This document shows positions 17,017-25,893 of a stretch of DNA of 43,547 nt, one piece after another. The number at the start of each line of letters is the position of its first letter. Within the stretch, counting starts at the first letter, position 1. The stretch covers positions 1-43,547 of the forward strand of contig MWCA01000051.1 of the NCBI GenBank assembly GCA_002069785.1. Reading direction: 5' to 3'. The notes under the pieces were generated by a model. It searched no databases and had not been told where the DNA came from. It saw only the letters and a list, made by a program, of their open reading frames with translations. Origin of the DNA: Lentisphaerae bacterium ADurb.Bin242. GTDB lineage: Bacteria; Verrucomicrobiota; Lentisphaeria; Victivallales; UBA1829. Made by a program: the position numbers and the translations under genes.

Positions 17017-18060
17017 ATGAGTTTGAAAAAAGTCAGGTTGGACGATGTCGCAAAGCTGGCGGGGGTTTCCCGGGCGTCGGCGGGAAAGGTCCTGAACGGC
17101 GGGACCGACTCGATCCGGATTTCGGAAACGACCCGGGAAAAGATTCTTGCCGCGGCAAAACAGCTGGATTATCAGCAGAATATAGCCGCCTCCATGCTGG
17201 CGGGCGGGACGTCCGGTCTGATCGGGGTGCTGCTCGATTCCTGGGCTCAGTACCGGGCAACCGCCGTTTCGAGGGAGATCGAGGCGCGGGCGAAGGTGCG
17301 CGGGTACCGTGTTTTAGTCAGTTCCACCCATGATGATCTCGGGGATATGAAGCGCAACCTCCAGACCATGCGCCGCCACGGAACGGAGGCGGTTCTTTGT
17401 CTGGCGCACCGCTATCCCGGAATGCTGGAGACGTTTCAGCGCGAATTCGGGAAGGAGGACGACATGGTTTTTCTGGAAAAACCGGTCCTGGAAAACGCCC
17501 GGTATGTTTCTTCCTCCCGGGAAACGGCCCTGTCCGAGCTGGTCCGGGATTGCAAGGCCCGCGGAATGGAGCGCTTCTGCACGGTGATGTCCGATCTTTT
17601 CTGGACCAGCGAAGCCGCGCTGATGCGGGAGTTTTCCGCCGCGCTCCGGTCGAACGGTCTGGAATGCACCCCGGAAATGACAATGGGTTATCCGCAAAAA
17701 CGGACGGGCATCCGGGAGAGGGCGGAGTGGGTCGCGGACCAGATTCTCCGGAGGGAAAAACGTCCGCAGCTGATTTTCATCGATGACGCCGCCCATGCGA
17801 TCTGCATCCAGAACATGTTGCAGTCGAGCGGCATACGTCTTCCCGAAGAGCTGGTCATTTTCGGCGGGAATGATGATCCGTTTTTCAAATTGACCACGCC
17901 GCCGATCCATTCCCTGAATCCGCGGTATGACAAAATCGCGGAGGCTCTTCTCGATCTGGCATTCCATCCGTCGCCCAACCTCCGCTGTCTGGAAATCGAA
18001 GCCGAATATCCGAAGGAATATTGTATAAAAATCGGAAAAGGAAAGGGACCCATAAAATGA
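17017..18060 (+). CDS. LacI-family transcriptional repressor
   Basis: 347 residues. The N-terminal LacI HTH is textbook: [23 protein letters not shown], with hinge helix [16 protein letters not shown] periplasmic-binding-protein type sensor follows, from [26 protein letters not shown] to [28 protein letters not shown] start at the ATG at 17017, which begins [10 protein letters not shown]; the frame is open further up, but that extension crosses the promoter and operator. The gene overlaps the next by ATGA, so repressor and prepilin-like protein are translationally coupled. The effector, probably a sugar released by the downstream DUF4838 enzyme, is inferred. Confidence 0.93.
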   Translation: MSLKKVRLDDVAKLAGVSRASAGKVLNGGTDSIRISETTREKILAAAKQLDYQQNIAASMLAGGTSGLIGVLLDSWAQYRATAVSREIEARAKVRGYRVLVSSTHDDLGDMKRNLQTMRRHGTEAVLCLAHRYPGMLETFQREFGKEDDMVFLEKPVLENARYVSSSRETALSELVRDCKARGMERFCTVMSDLFWTSEAALMREFSAALRSNGLECTPEMTMGYPQKRTGIRERAEWVADQILRREKRPQLIFIDDAAHAICIQNMLQSSGIRLPEELVIFGGNDDPFFKLTTPPIHSLNPRYDKIAEALLDLAFHPSPNLRCLEIEAEYPKEYCIKIGKGKGPIK

Positions 18061-18800
18061 AAATGCCGAAACGGTTATTTACGCTCATTGAACTCCTGGT
18101 TGTGATTGCGATCATTGCCATTCTCGCGGCTTTATTGCTGCCCGCATTGAACCGTGCGAGGGCCACCGCCCGGAACACTTCGTGCCTTTCCAATATAAGA
18201 CAGCTTTACAACTACTGGATCATGTATGCCAACGACAACGCGGAATATGTTCTCCAGATCACCCTGGGCTCCATCGGGATGCCCGGCAGCAACTGGGCCG
18301 AACGGATCCTGGTCGATAACTTCGGAACGAAAACCTCGGCGGTGCTTCCCCCTTCCCGGCAGAAAATGTTCGCCTGTCCCGAGGACAAGTTCAACAACAT
18401 GATCTACGGATACATCAAGATTCCGACCATGAGCTACGGGATGAACAAGGGATTCACCAATCCGGCCATTGCCAACTACCTGAAAGCATCCGGATGTTCC
18501 CCGGGGACTCCTTTGCAGAAGCTTTCGCAGGCCAGCCGGAATCAGGACAAGACGATCGTATTCGCCGACTTCTGGCGCTACTACGGAAACTTGTATGGAA
18601 CGCTCGCCGACACGAATGTATTGGAAAAATGCTCCCTGGGGCAGAAGTATGACGTTGGAATCAACCGGGCTCATGCCGGAGGGATGAACGCGGTTTACCT
18701 GCCCGGCAATGCCGCCGCGACCAGCAGTTGGTGGTGGCACGGGTGGTGCTGTTATAACGATGTATGGAATACGACGTCTCCTTCCCAGCGATATCAATAG
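18057..18800 (+). CDS. Prepilin-like secreted protein (degenerate H-X9-DG)
   Basis: 247 residues. The N-terminal signal helix is [20 protein letters not shown] at residues 7-26, preceded by MKMPKRL. The residue before Phe is Leu, not Gly. The globular part has a DUF1559-like plan, with cysteines in [12 protein letters not shown] and [22 protein letters not shown] keeps the H-X9-xG spacing but has Pro for Asp. The C-terminus is rich in Trp ([10 protein letters not shown]), which may be a binding patch. The start overlaps the LacI stop (ATGA), with AAAGGG upstream. It is followed after 18 bases by a DUF4838 enzyme. A role in anchoring or exporting that enzyme is inference. Confidence 0.9.
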   Translation: MKMPKRLFTLIELLVVIAIIAILAALLLPALNRARATARNTSCLSNIRQLYNYWIMYANDNAEYVLQITLGSIGMPGSNWAERILVDNFGTKTSAVLPPSRQKMFACPEDKFNNMIYGYIKIPTMSYGMNKGFTNPAIANYLKASGCSPGTPLQKLSQASRNQDKTIVFADFWRYYGNLYGTLADTNVLEKCSLGQKYDVGINRAHAGGMNAVYLPGNAAATSSWWWHGWCCYNDVWNTTSPSQRYQ

Positions 18801-18818
18801 TCAACCAAGGAACCAGTC

Positions 18819-21182
18819 ATGAAGAAAATCTTTCTGCTGGCCGGGACGCTCTGCGCCCTGGCATCGTCCGGAGCGGCTGAACTGAAGCTGCTCGAAAATT
18901 CGAAAACGGAATACCGAATTGTCGTCCCGGACCGGCCCGACACCGGAAACCGGTTTGCATTGAAGGAGTTGCAGATGTTTCTCAAAGAAGCGGGCGGGGC
19001 GGATTTCCAGGCGGTCCCCGCTTCCAAAGCTCCCCGGGAAAAGCGCATTTTCCTGGGATTGTCCGAACCCGCTTTGAAGATTCTCGGCGGCGATCCCCTC
19101 CAAAAGCTGAAGGACCAGGATCACTGTGTGAAAACGGTCGGGAATGACCTTTTTCTGTTTGGAAAAGGGCTGCACGGCGATCTCTTCGCGGTCTATGATT
19201 TTCTGGAAAACGTGCTCGGTTTCCGCTGGTATGACGCGCGGGGCGGACGGAAGACGCCCGACTGCCGGACCCTCAAACTCGGAAATCTCGACCGCAAAAA
19301 CAATTTTTCCGTGGCTTACCGCAGCGCCACGGGATATTGGATTTACCACCGTCCGGCGGCGCACCTCTTTTTTCTGCGGAACCGCCAGAACATCAACCTT
19401 GCCCTCTTCCTGAAAAGGGAAGGCGTCGAAGTCCCGGAAGACGATTTGACGGCGGCGTATCCGGGTTCCCATACGCTGCCATCCTATCTGCCGGGCCAGA
19501 TGGACCGGAATGTCTACAAGCCGTTTCCCTGGCTGAAAAACACGGACTATTCCAAGACCCATCCGGAATTTTTCGGCATAGATGAAAGCGGGAAACGCCG
19601 TTTTCAGGCGCATCATTGCCTGAGCAATCCGGCCCTCCGCCGGGAATTGACTTCGCTGATTCTCGAAAATATGAAGCGGAATCCGGACAAGCGGGTTTTC
19701 TCGATTTCCCAGCATGATTCTCCCGGCCGTTTCTGCTATTGCCCGGAATGTGTGGCTCTGGAAAAGAAATACGGCACTCCCGGCGGTCCTCTTTTCGATT
19801 GCCTGATCGAACTGGCGCCCGTCGTCAAGGAGAAGTATCCGGAGAATTTGATCAGTTTTCTGGTCTATCGGAAAAATCAGACCCAGATTCCGCCGGATGT
19901 GAAGAAGCTTCCGGACAATCTCATGGGCGTCTTTGCGCCGATCGACGACAATTTCGCCGCCGACTGGAATCATCCCTCCAACCGGGAAACCTGCAAGGAT
20001 TTGAAACAGTGGGGAAAAATCTCAAAGAACCTCTCCGTCTGGTATTATCCGAATCCTTATACGGGCGATATTACGCCCGCGCTGGGCAATGTCCGCCGTC
20101 TGGTCAACGACATCCGCCTCATGGTCGATGCGGGAATGACGCATTCCTCCTTTGAACACGATGTCGGAGTTCCGAACATGATCGGATTCACCGAACTCCA
20201 GAGTTTCCTGCTCCTCCAGCTGTTCAAGGATTCCGGACAGGACGCCGAAAAACTCATCGACGAATTCATGGCGTTTGAATACGGCGCCGCCGCGCCCGTC
20301 ATGCGCCGGTATCTCAATGAACTGGAGGACGCCCGTTCAAAGATGACTGCCGGCATGACATGGGACGCCGCTTTCAATTCCTATACATACCTTACTCCCG
20401 ACAATCTGGTCCGGTGGGATTCCTGTTTCCATGAAATGGAGAAACTTCTGGAAAACGACGCGGCGCGGCGCTTCAACATGGAACGGGTGCGGATCAACCT
20501 GGACCTTCCCCTTCTCCAGCAGTACCGGAAAGTCAAGCAGAAGTTCCCCGGATTCAAGACGACTCCCGCCGAACTGGCCGGACGCATCCGCAAGACCTTC
20601 CGGCGCACGATCGCGGACTTTTACAACAAGGGATTCGAGATGAGAAGCCAGACCTCCCTCCGCAGTCTGGAAGAACGTCTGGAACTGGCCCTGCTCCGGG
20701 CGGAACAGGAGGGCAAAGCGCTTCCGAAGGAGCTTTTCGGAAAGCTGGATCCGGAATCCGTGATTCAGTCGGTTCCGCGGTTTGTCGGCGGACGGATGCA
20801 GAAGGACCCCGATGCGGCGTGGGGAATGACCGCCGTATTTGACAATCCGGAACCGCCGTTTCCGTTCGTGGCGGCGTTTTACGATACGGTTCATAAGAAG
20901 TACACCTCCAACATCGGACGCGTCAATGGGGAGAATCTGGGACCGCGCGGAAAATACAGCTTCTACAAGCTGGGCCGCGTCACGGTTTCGGAAGACAGCG
21001 AAATCCAGATCGGCAGCTGGAAAATGAAAGGCAATGTGGGGGAGGCGTTCAAGCCCGGTTCCTTCAACCGCTGCGATCTCTATGTGTCGCTGAAATTCCA
21101 GGGGCCGAAATTCTACAAGGAGGACGCGGACAAACCGAACCGGGTCTTCTGCGACCGCGTTGTGGCGGTCCGGATCGACTAG
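18819..21182 (+). CDS. Secreted DUF4838-family glycan-active enzyme candidate
   Basis: 787 residues. Residues 1-19 are a signal peptide (MKKIFLLAGTLCALASSGA). A GH67-like N-terminal domain follows (NRFALKELQMFLKEAGGADF, DLFAVYDFLENVLGFRWYD). The DUF4838 region has HDSPGRFCYCPECVAL, whose C-x-C-x-x-C matches the CECPLC of the other DUF4838 gene in this window. Unlike that protein it lacks obvious C-terminal CBM9 and CBM4 modules and ends in a short beta-rich domain. It is third in the LacI operon, 18 bases after the prepilin-like gene. Glycan cleavage outside the cytoplasm is the likely role; the substrate is unknown. Confidence 0.87.
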   Translation: MKKIFLLAGTLCALASSGAAELKLLENSKTEYRIVVPDRPDTGNRFALKELQMFLKEAGGADFQAVPASKAPREKRIFLGLSEPALKILGGDPLQKLKDQDHCVKTVGNDLFLFGKGLHGDLFAVYDFLENVLGFRWYDARGGRKTPDCRTLKLGNLDRKNNFSVAYRSATGYWIYHRPAAHLFFLRNRQNINLALFLKREGVEVPEDDLTAAYPGSHTLPSYLPGQMDRNVYKPFPWLKNTDYSKTHPEFFGIDESGKRRFQAHHCLSNPALRRELTSLILENMKRNPDKRVFSISQHDSPGRFCYCPECVALEKKYGTPGGPLFDCLIELAPVVKEKYPENLISFLVYRKNQTQIPPDVKKLPDNLMGVFAPIDDNFAADWNHPSNRETCKDLKQWGKISKNLSVWYYPNPYTGDITPALGNVRRLVNDIRLMVDAGMTHSSFEHDVGVPNMIGFTELQSFLLLQLFKDSGQDAEKLIDEFMAFEYGAAAPVMRRYLNELEDARSKMTAGMTWDAAFNSYTYLTPDNLVRWDSCFHEMEKLLENDAARRFNMERVRINLDLPLLQQYRKVKQKFPGFKTTPAELAGRIRKTFRRTIADFYNKGFEMRSQTSLRSLEERLELALLRAEQEGKALPKELFGKLDPESVIQSVPRFVGGRMQKDPDAAWGMTAVFDNPEPPFPFVAAFYDTVHKKYTSNIGRVNGENLGPRGKYSFYKLGRVTVSEDSEIQIGSWKMKGNVGEAFKPGSFNRCDLYVSLKFQGPKFYKEDADKPNRVFCDRVVAVRID

Positions 21183-21279
21183 AGACGGGAACCGGGTGTG
21201 TCCCGGATTTTCCGGAGAGGCGGTTTCCCCGGAATGAGATTCACCGGGGGACTGTCCCCTGTCCGTTAAAAAAATTCTG

Positions 21280-21331
21280 CGGCGGCGCGGGTTCGGAGAA
21301 ATCCGATTTCTTCGCCGCCGGCTTGATTTTT
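21280..21331 (+). terminator. Candidate hairpin terminator after the LacI operon
   Basis: An 8-base GC stem (21280-21287 with 21313-21320, CGGCGGCG with CGCCGCCG) encloses a second small stem (AGAAAT/ATTTCT). A T-rich tail with five T at 21327-21331 follows. The stem is large and asymmetric for a simple terminator. A smaller hairpin, CCGGG-TGTGT-CCCGG, lies just after the DUF4838 stop. Confidence 0.4.
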
Positions 21332-21350
21332 CTCTCCGGGACGCTATTTT
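21323..21350 (+). promoter_or_regulatory. Weak promoter of the CsoR-family gene
   Basis: TTGATT (21323-21328), 16 bases, TATTTT (21345-21350), 32 bases before the ATG. It overlaps the tail of the hairpin at 21280-21331. Confidence 0.4.
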
Positions 21351-21382
21351 ATGAAGGAAAAATCAGGAAGGAGTCCCCGGTC

Positions 21383-21658
21383 ATGAAAAAGTGCATGGAT
21401 CCCGGAAACTTGCAGCTGCGGATACGAAAAGTCGTCGGACAGTTGAACGCCGTCGAAAAAATGCTCGACAAGGACGTCCCCTGCGAAGACATCCTGATCC
21501 AGCTGAATGCCGCCAAGAGCGCTCTTCACAAGGTCGGGCAGATCATCCTGGAAGGCCACCTGAAGCACTGTGTCCGCGACGGAATTGAACACGGGAATCC
21601 GGAAAAAACCATCTCCGATTTCGTCAAGGCATTGGAACATTTTTCCCGCATGTCGTGA
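21383..21658 (+). CDS. CsoR/FrmR/RcnR-family metal-sensing repressor
   Basis: 91 residues, the normal size for this all-helical family. Cys34 (VPCEDIL), His59 and Cys63 (EGHLKHC) give the C-H-C metal-site pattern. LRKVVGQLNAVEKML-like helix 1 (residues 13-28) is the DNA-binding helix. The Tyr that precedes the first Cys in classical CsoR is replaced by Pro, so copper specificity cannot be assumed. AAGGAGT eight bases before ATG 21383 fixes the start; the open frame back to 21323 has no such site. It lies 97 bases before a metal ATPase and probably represses it through the inverted repeat at 21709-21730. Confidence 0.92.
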   Translation: MKKCMDPGNLQLRIRKVVGQLNAVEKMLDKDVPCEDILIQLNAAKSALHKVGQIILEGHLKHCVRDGIEHGNPEKTISDFVKALEHFSRMS

Positions 21659-21678
21659 CTTTTTTCAACAATACCCCC

Positions 21679-21706
21679 TTGACAATCCATTTTTTTTGAG
21701 TATATT
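21679..21706 (+). promoter_or_regulatory. Promoter of the P1B-type ATPase gene
   Basis: TTGACA (21679-21684), 16 bases, TATATT (21701-21706); an overlapping TATTAT gives 18-base spacing. An inverted repeat follows at once. Confidence 0.7.
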
Positions 21707-21708
21707 AT

Positions 21709-21730
21709 ATACATATACGGGTATATGTAT
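21709..21730 (+). promoter_or_regulatory. Probable CsoR-family operator
   Basis: Perfect 10-base arms, ATACATATAC and GTATATGTAT, around a GG centre. It lies just downstream of the -10 box and covers the expected start site. AT-rich arms around a short G/C core are usual for this repressor family. Confidence 0.65.
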
Positions 21731-21755
21731 CAAAAGAAAAGGATATTCTGGAAAA

Positions 21756-23729
21756 ATGAACGGCAATCAGGAAGAAGAATGCGGCAGGGGACATTCCTGC
21801 TGTTCCGGCTGTGCGCGGAAGGAAGGGGCCGGATTTACCGGCACGGTGGTCCGGCTGGGGCTGGCGCTGGGAATCATGCTGGCGCTGGTGTGCCTGGCTC
21901 CCGGAGAAGCGGCACGGATCGCCGGATTCGGCGCGGCGTATCTGCTGGCGGGCGGCGGCGTGCTGTATTCCGCGGTCCGCAACCTTTTCAAAGGGAAGGT
22001 TTTCGATGAAAATTTCCTGATGTCGTCGGCTTCCCTCGGGGCGTTTGCCATCGGCGAAATGCCGGAAGCGGCGGCGGTGATGGTCTTTTACGGAATCGGG
22101 GAACTGCTGCAGGATTCCGCCGTGGCGAAGTCCCGGAAGAACATCGTGCAGCTGATGAATCTGCGTCCCGACTTTGCCCGTGTGCGGCGCGGGGAAAACG
22201 TGGAAACAGTGGCGCCCGAGACCGTGGCGGTCGGAGAAGTGATCCGGGTCCGGCCCGGCGAGAAGATTCCGCTGGACGGGATCGTGGAGTCGGGCGAATC
22301 CTTCCTCGACACGCGGGCGCTGACGGGGGAATCCGTTCCCCGGCGGGCGGTTCCCGGCGATGCCCTCCTTTCCGGGACGGTGAACATGAACGGATCGCTG
22401 GAAATCCGGGTGACGAAACCGTTTGCGGAATCCACCGTTTCGCGGATTCTCGACCTGGTGCGCAACGCCGGTGCAAAGAAGTCGGAAAGCGAGAAGTTCA
22501 TTACGAAGTTCGCCCGGTATTACACGCCTTCGGTGGTCGGGCTGGCCCTGCTGGTGGCCGTGATTCCTCCGCTGTTCGGGGCGGACACTTTTTCCGCGTC
22601 GCTTTACAGGGCGTTGTGTTTTCTGATCATCTCGTGTCCCTGCGCGCTTGTGCTCTCCATTCCGCTCAGCTTTTTCGGCGGGATCGGCGGTGCGGCGCGG
22701 AACGGGGTGCTGGTCAAAGGGGGGAATTATCTGGAACTCCTGAACCGGGTGGGCACGGTGGTATTCGACAAGACCGGAACGTTGACGAAGGGCGTGTTCA
22801 AAGTCACCGGAATCCATCCGGAAGCGGGCATATCCGAAGAGGAACTCCTCCGCTGTGCGGCCTTTGCGGAGGCGTCCTCCAACCATCCGATTGCAAAGTC
22901 CATCCTGGAGGCCTGCGGGAAACCGGTGGGCGAACTTCCGGAAATCCGCGAGATGCCGGGGCTTGGAGTCGCTGCAAAAAGCCGGTCCGGACTGCTGGTT
23001 CACGCGGGAAACGCCCGGCTCATGCGGGAGATCGGGATCGGAGAGGTTCCGGAATACGCGAAAACAGCAGTCCATGTGGCGCGGGACGGACAATATCTCG
23101 GGTGCGTCCTGATCTCCGACGAACTCAAACCGGGAGTCCGCGAGACGATTTCGGAACTGCGTTCACTGGGCGTATCCCGTCTGGCGATGCTGACCGGGGA
23201 CAATGAGGCCATTGCCCGGGAAACCGCCGAAGAGCTCGGACTGGATGTCTGGAAAGCGGAGCTTCTGCCGCAGGACAAGGTATCGGAACTGGAAGCGCTG
23301 ATGGCGGCGGAGACGCCCGGCCGGATCACCGCGTTTGTGGGCGACGGCATCAACGACGCGCCGGTGCTGACCCGTGCCGATCTCGGCATTGCCATGGGCG
23401 GGCTCGGGTCCGATGCGGCGATCGAAGCGGCGGATGTGGTCATCGTGACAGGAGACCTTGCCCCGATCGCCTCCGCGGTCCGGATCGCGGCCAAAACAAG
23501 ACGTATTGTGTTTGAAAACATTATGCTGTCGCTTGGTTTCAAAGGAATCGTCATGCTTCTGGCGCTGTTTGGATACGCGTCCGTGTGGTTCGCGATTTTC
23601 GCCGATGTGGGCGTGGCTCTTCTGGCGCTGGCCAATGCCGGGCGTGCCCTGACCGTCGGGAATCCGGTTCGAACGGGCCGGAAAAAAGTCATGAAAACTT
23701 CCTGCTGCTCGTGTTACGGGCATGGATGA
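21756..23729 (+). CDS. P1B-type heavy-metal translocating ATPase (Zn/Cd-like)
   Basis: 657 residues, about eight membrane helices. It exports a soft metal ion using ATP. Motifs: TGES in the actuator domain, Cys294-Pro-Cys296 in the transport helix (ISCPCALVLS), phosphorylated Asp338 in DKTGTLT, SSNHPIAKS in the nucleotide domain, and GDGINDAPVL. The last helix has FADVGVALLALANAGR, with Asp617 placed as in ZntA-type Zn/Cd/Pb pumps. There is no N-terminal ferredoxin-like metal domain; instead both ends are Cys-rich (HSCCSGC and SCCSCYGHG). The start at 21756 follows AAAAGG; the open frame upstream crosses the operator. A CsoR-family gene precedes it. The metal could be Zn, Cd or Cu. Confidence 0.93.
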   Translation: MNGNQEEECGRGHSCCSGCARKEGAGFTGTVVRLGLALGIMLALVCLAPGEAARIAGFGAAYLLAGGGVLYSAVRNLFKGKVFDENFLMSSASLGAFAIGEMPEAAAVMVFYGIGELLQDSAVAKSRKNIVQLMNLRPDFARVRRGENVETVAPETVAVGEVIRVRPGEKIPLDGIVESGESFLDTRALTGESVPRRAVPGDALLSGTVNMNGSLEIRVTKPFAESTVSRILDLVRNAGAKKSESEKFITKFARYYTPSVVGLALLVAVIPPLFGADTFSASLYRALCFLIISCPCALVLSIPLSFFGGIGGAARNGVLVKGGNYLELLNRVGTVVFDKTGTLTKGVFKVTGIHPEAGISEEELLRCAAFAEASSNHPIAKSILEACGKPVGELPEIREMPGLGVAAKSRSGLLVHAGNARLMREIGIGEVPEYAKTAVHVARDGQYLGCVLISDELKPGVRETISELRSLGVSRLAMLTGDNEAIARETAEELGLDVWKAELLPQDKVSELEALMAAETPGRITAFVGDGINDAPVLTRADLGIAMGGLGSDAAIEAADVVIVTGDLAPIASAVRIAAKTRRIVFENIMLSLGFKGIVMLLALFGYASVWFAIFADVGVALLALANAGRALTVGNPVRTGRKKVMKTSCCSCYGHG

Positions 23730-23754
23730 CAAGCAGCTCCGGGGCAACGCCTGA

Positions 23755-25893
23755 TTATTTCATGGGGCAGCCGGAGGGAGGTGTGTCCGGGAGACATTTC
23801 GCCCGCGGACATTCGGACCGGCAGGGAATATCGCCGCAGGGGATGCCGGGCACGAAAGATTCCTTCGCCGGTTCTTCGAGGACGCCGGCTTCCGCCAGGA
23901 TCGTTTTCTGATATTCCTCGACGAAGAGGCAGCCCAGATGTCCGCCGCAGTCGAACCAGATGATTTTCGAACCGAGCGTATCGGAGAGAAAGCACCTGTC
24001 GGCCTCGGAGAGCAGCGGGTCGTCGATATTATGAATCACGCGCACCGCGGGATTGTTCCGGAGGGTTTCCCCGATGGCGCGCAGGCCGGATTCGCGGTTC
24101 ATCTTTTCCAGCGTGGCGGACGGATCTTTTTTCTTCTGCTGCGGCAGGATGCATTCCTCGACGTATTTCATGCCGGAAAAAGTGTCCAGTTCGCGGTAAA
24201 GGTCGGAGCGGTTCCACCAGTTGAATTCGGTTTTGATTCCGGACCGGTCTCCCTGGCACCGCCGCGCGGAGAGGAGCAGTTCCCGCAGAGTCAGGCGGAA
24301 GGCAAGTCCGGCCATGAAGGAAGCCTGGTCCTTTGAGAAAGGGAGGACGTGATTGTGCGAGCCGTTTTCCCGGGCGGAAAGGGGCGGATGCTTCCGGGAG
24401 AGGATGTCGACATATTTCATGATGATGTCCCCGACCTGGCGGGAACACTCTTCCCGGGTCCATTTTTTCGAGATGTCCGTGAAGTTGTCGAAGCGGGACA
24501 GCGCGTATTGGAGGTCGACCGGCGGATTCAGGGCGACGTACCGGCTGAAGCCGAGCGATGGATTCTTTTTCTCCATATCCGCGATGAAAAGGGCGTGGAG
24601 ACCGCCCATCGAGGAACCGACGAGAATGGTCCTGGAGGGCTTGAGCCCGGTATTTTCGCGGACATCCTCCATCACTTTTTTCAGCACATCCCGGAGGCAT
24701 GCGGCGTCGTCCGGGGTATAGCCGGGATAGCGGAAGTCCATGGTTTCGATGAACGCCTTGTTGAAGGTGCTGCTCAGGACGAGCGCGGAACAGCCGCCAT
24801 CCCGGAACAGTTCCGCCAGGGCTCTCAGGTGGGGCGCCTTGTAATAGCTTCCCACGCCCGGGAGGAGAACCACCAGCGGACTCTCGGGATTCTCCGCCTT
24901 CCACAGCTGATAATGCAGTTTCGGCGCGCCTTCCTTCATGCGGACCGAACGGGAGCAGGCGGCGGATACGAAATCCGTATTCCAGAGGGAGGATTTCACC
25001 CACCAGCTGACATCGTTTTTGCGCATTCCGAAAAGGATGAACTTCACCGTGTCGATCTCGCCTCCCTGCGGACAGTAATATCCGGAGATTTTCTGGATGC
25101 GGTTTCCCGTGGAATCTTCGGGAATCCACGGACCCGGCAGGGGTTGCGCGGACGGAGGAACCAGCGGATTTTTCGCCAGTTCATTGACCTGCGCGTATCT
25201 TGCCGCGACAAACCCCATTTTCAGGTAATCATAAGGATCGGCGGCGGTTTCGGTGATGATCACATAATCGTCATACAGGTTGACGGCCCGGTTGACTCCG
25301 GCCACGGTCCCGGCATAGGGAATGATGATTTTCAGGTCCAGGACGGAGTCGAAAAGAAGCCCGACCTGGTCCCGGAAGTTGATGGAAGTGCTCAGCGGCA
25401 GAAGCAATACGAATCCGGGGCCGATTCCCCAGCTGGCGAAAGCCTGTCCCATGTTCTCGTTGCGAGGCGGCATTCCGAACCAGGCGTCGGCCGGATCGAA
25501 CAACCCCGCGATGCCCACGGTGGAATTCGCCACGAAACGGGTGAGGACGATGCCGCTTCCCGTGAACTTCGCCTGAAGAAGACAGCTCACGAGGCGCCCC
25601 GGAAACGCCAGATTGTCGGAGGCCATCTGGACCCGCTGGATCACCTCCTTGGGCAGAATGGAGCCGTAGACCCAGGAGAAGGGACGGACCAGGTAGTGCA
25701 TAAGAGCGTCATTGACTTCGAACATGACCCGGTTGAAGGGTTCGATGGGGTCGCTCCCGCCGAAGTCCTCCACAATGGCGGAGGGGGTTCGCACATGGCC
25801 CGGCTGCGACAGCTCGTCGGAATCCGTTTCACGGGTGGCGCACCCGGAAAACAGAACCGGCAGAAGACAGCTCAGAACCAGCCATTTTTTCAT
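23755..25893 (-). CDS. Lipoprotein fusing a MlaA (VacJ) domain to an alpha/beta hydrolase
   Basis: 712 residues. A lipoprotein signal ends at Cys18 (FSGC). Residues ~48-250 are MlaA: DPIEPFNRVMFEVNDALMHY, FVANSTVGIAGLFDPADAWFG, FASWGIGPGFVLLLPL, NLYDDYVI. MlaA normally ends there and removes misplaced phospholipid from the outer membrane. Here residues ~300-690 add an alpha/beta hydrolase: LVVLLPGVGSYY, nucleophile Ser428 in VGSSMGG, likely acid Asp624 or Asp625 (NIDDP) and His652 in CGGHLG. The final ~30 residues hold five Cys (PCGDIPC, SECP, AKC, SGCP). The frame is continuous, so this is a real fusion, perhaps pairing lipid transport with lipid hydrolysis. Other mla genes are absent nearby. 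Confidence 0.88.
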   Translation of the reverse strand: MKKWLVLSCLLPVLFSGCATRETDSDELSQPGHVRTPSAIVEDFGGSDPIEPFNRVMFEVNDALMHYLVRPFSWVYGSILPKEVIQRVQMASDNLAFPGRLVSCLLQAKFTGSGIVLTRFVANSTVGIAGLFDPADAWFGMPPRNENMGQAFASWGIGPGFVLLLPLSTSINFRDQVGLLFDSVLDLKIIIPYAGTVAGVNRAVNLYDDYVIITETAADPYDYLKMGFVAARYAQVNELAKNPLVPPSAQPLPGPWIPEDSTGNRIQKISGYYCPQGGEIDTVKFILFGMRKNDVSWWVKSSLWNTDFVSAACSRSVRMKEGAPKLHYQLWKAENPESPLVVLLPGVGSYYKAPHLRALAELFRDGGCSALVLSSTFNKAFIETMDFRYPGYTPDDAACLRDVLKKVMEDVRENTGLKPSRTILVGSSMGGLHALFIADMEKKNPSLGFSRYVALNPPVDLQYALSRFDNFTDISKKWTREECSRQVGDIIMKYVDILSRKHPPLSARENGSHNHVLPFSKDQASFMAGLAFRLTLRELLLSARRCQGDRSGIKTEFNWWNRSDLYRELDTFSGMKYVEECILPQQKKKDPSATLEKMNRESGLRAIGETLRNNPAVRVIHNIDDPLLSEADRCFLSDTLGSKIIWFDCGGHLGCLFVEEYQKTILAEAGVLEEPAKESFVPGIPCGDIPCRSECPRAKCLPDTPPSGCPMK

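Noticed and set aside
21515..21526. Palindrome AAGAGCGCTCTT resembling the LacI operator core
   Set aside because: It lies inside the csoR coding sequence (codons for Lys-Ser-Ala-Leu) with no promoter nearby, so chance or codon use explains it.
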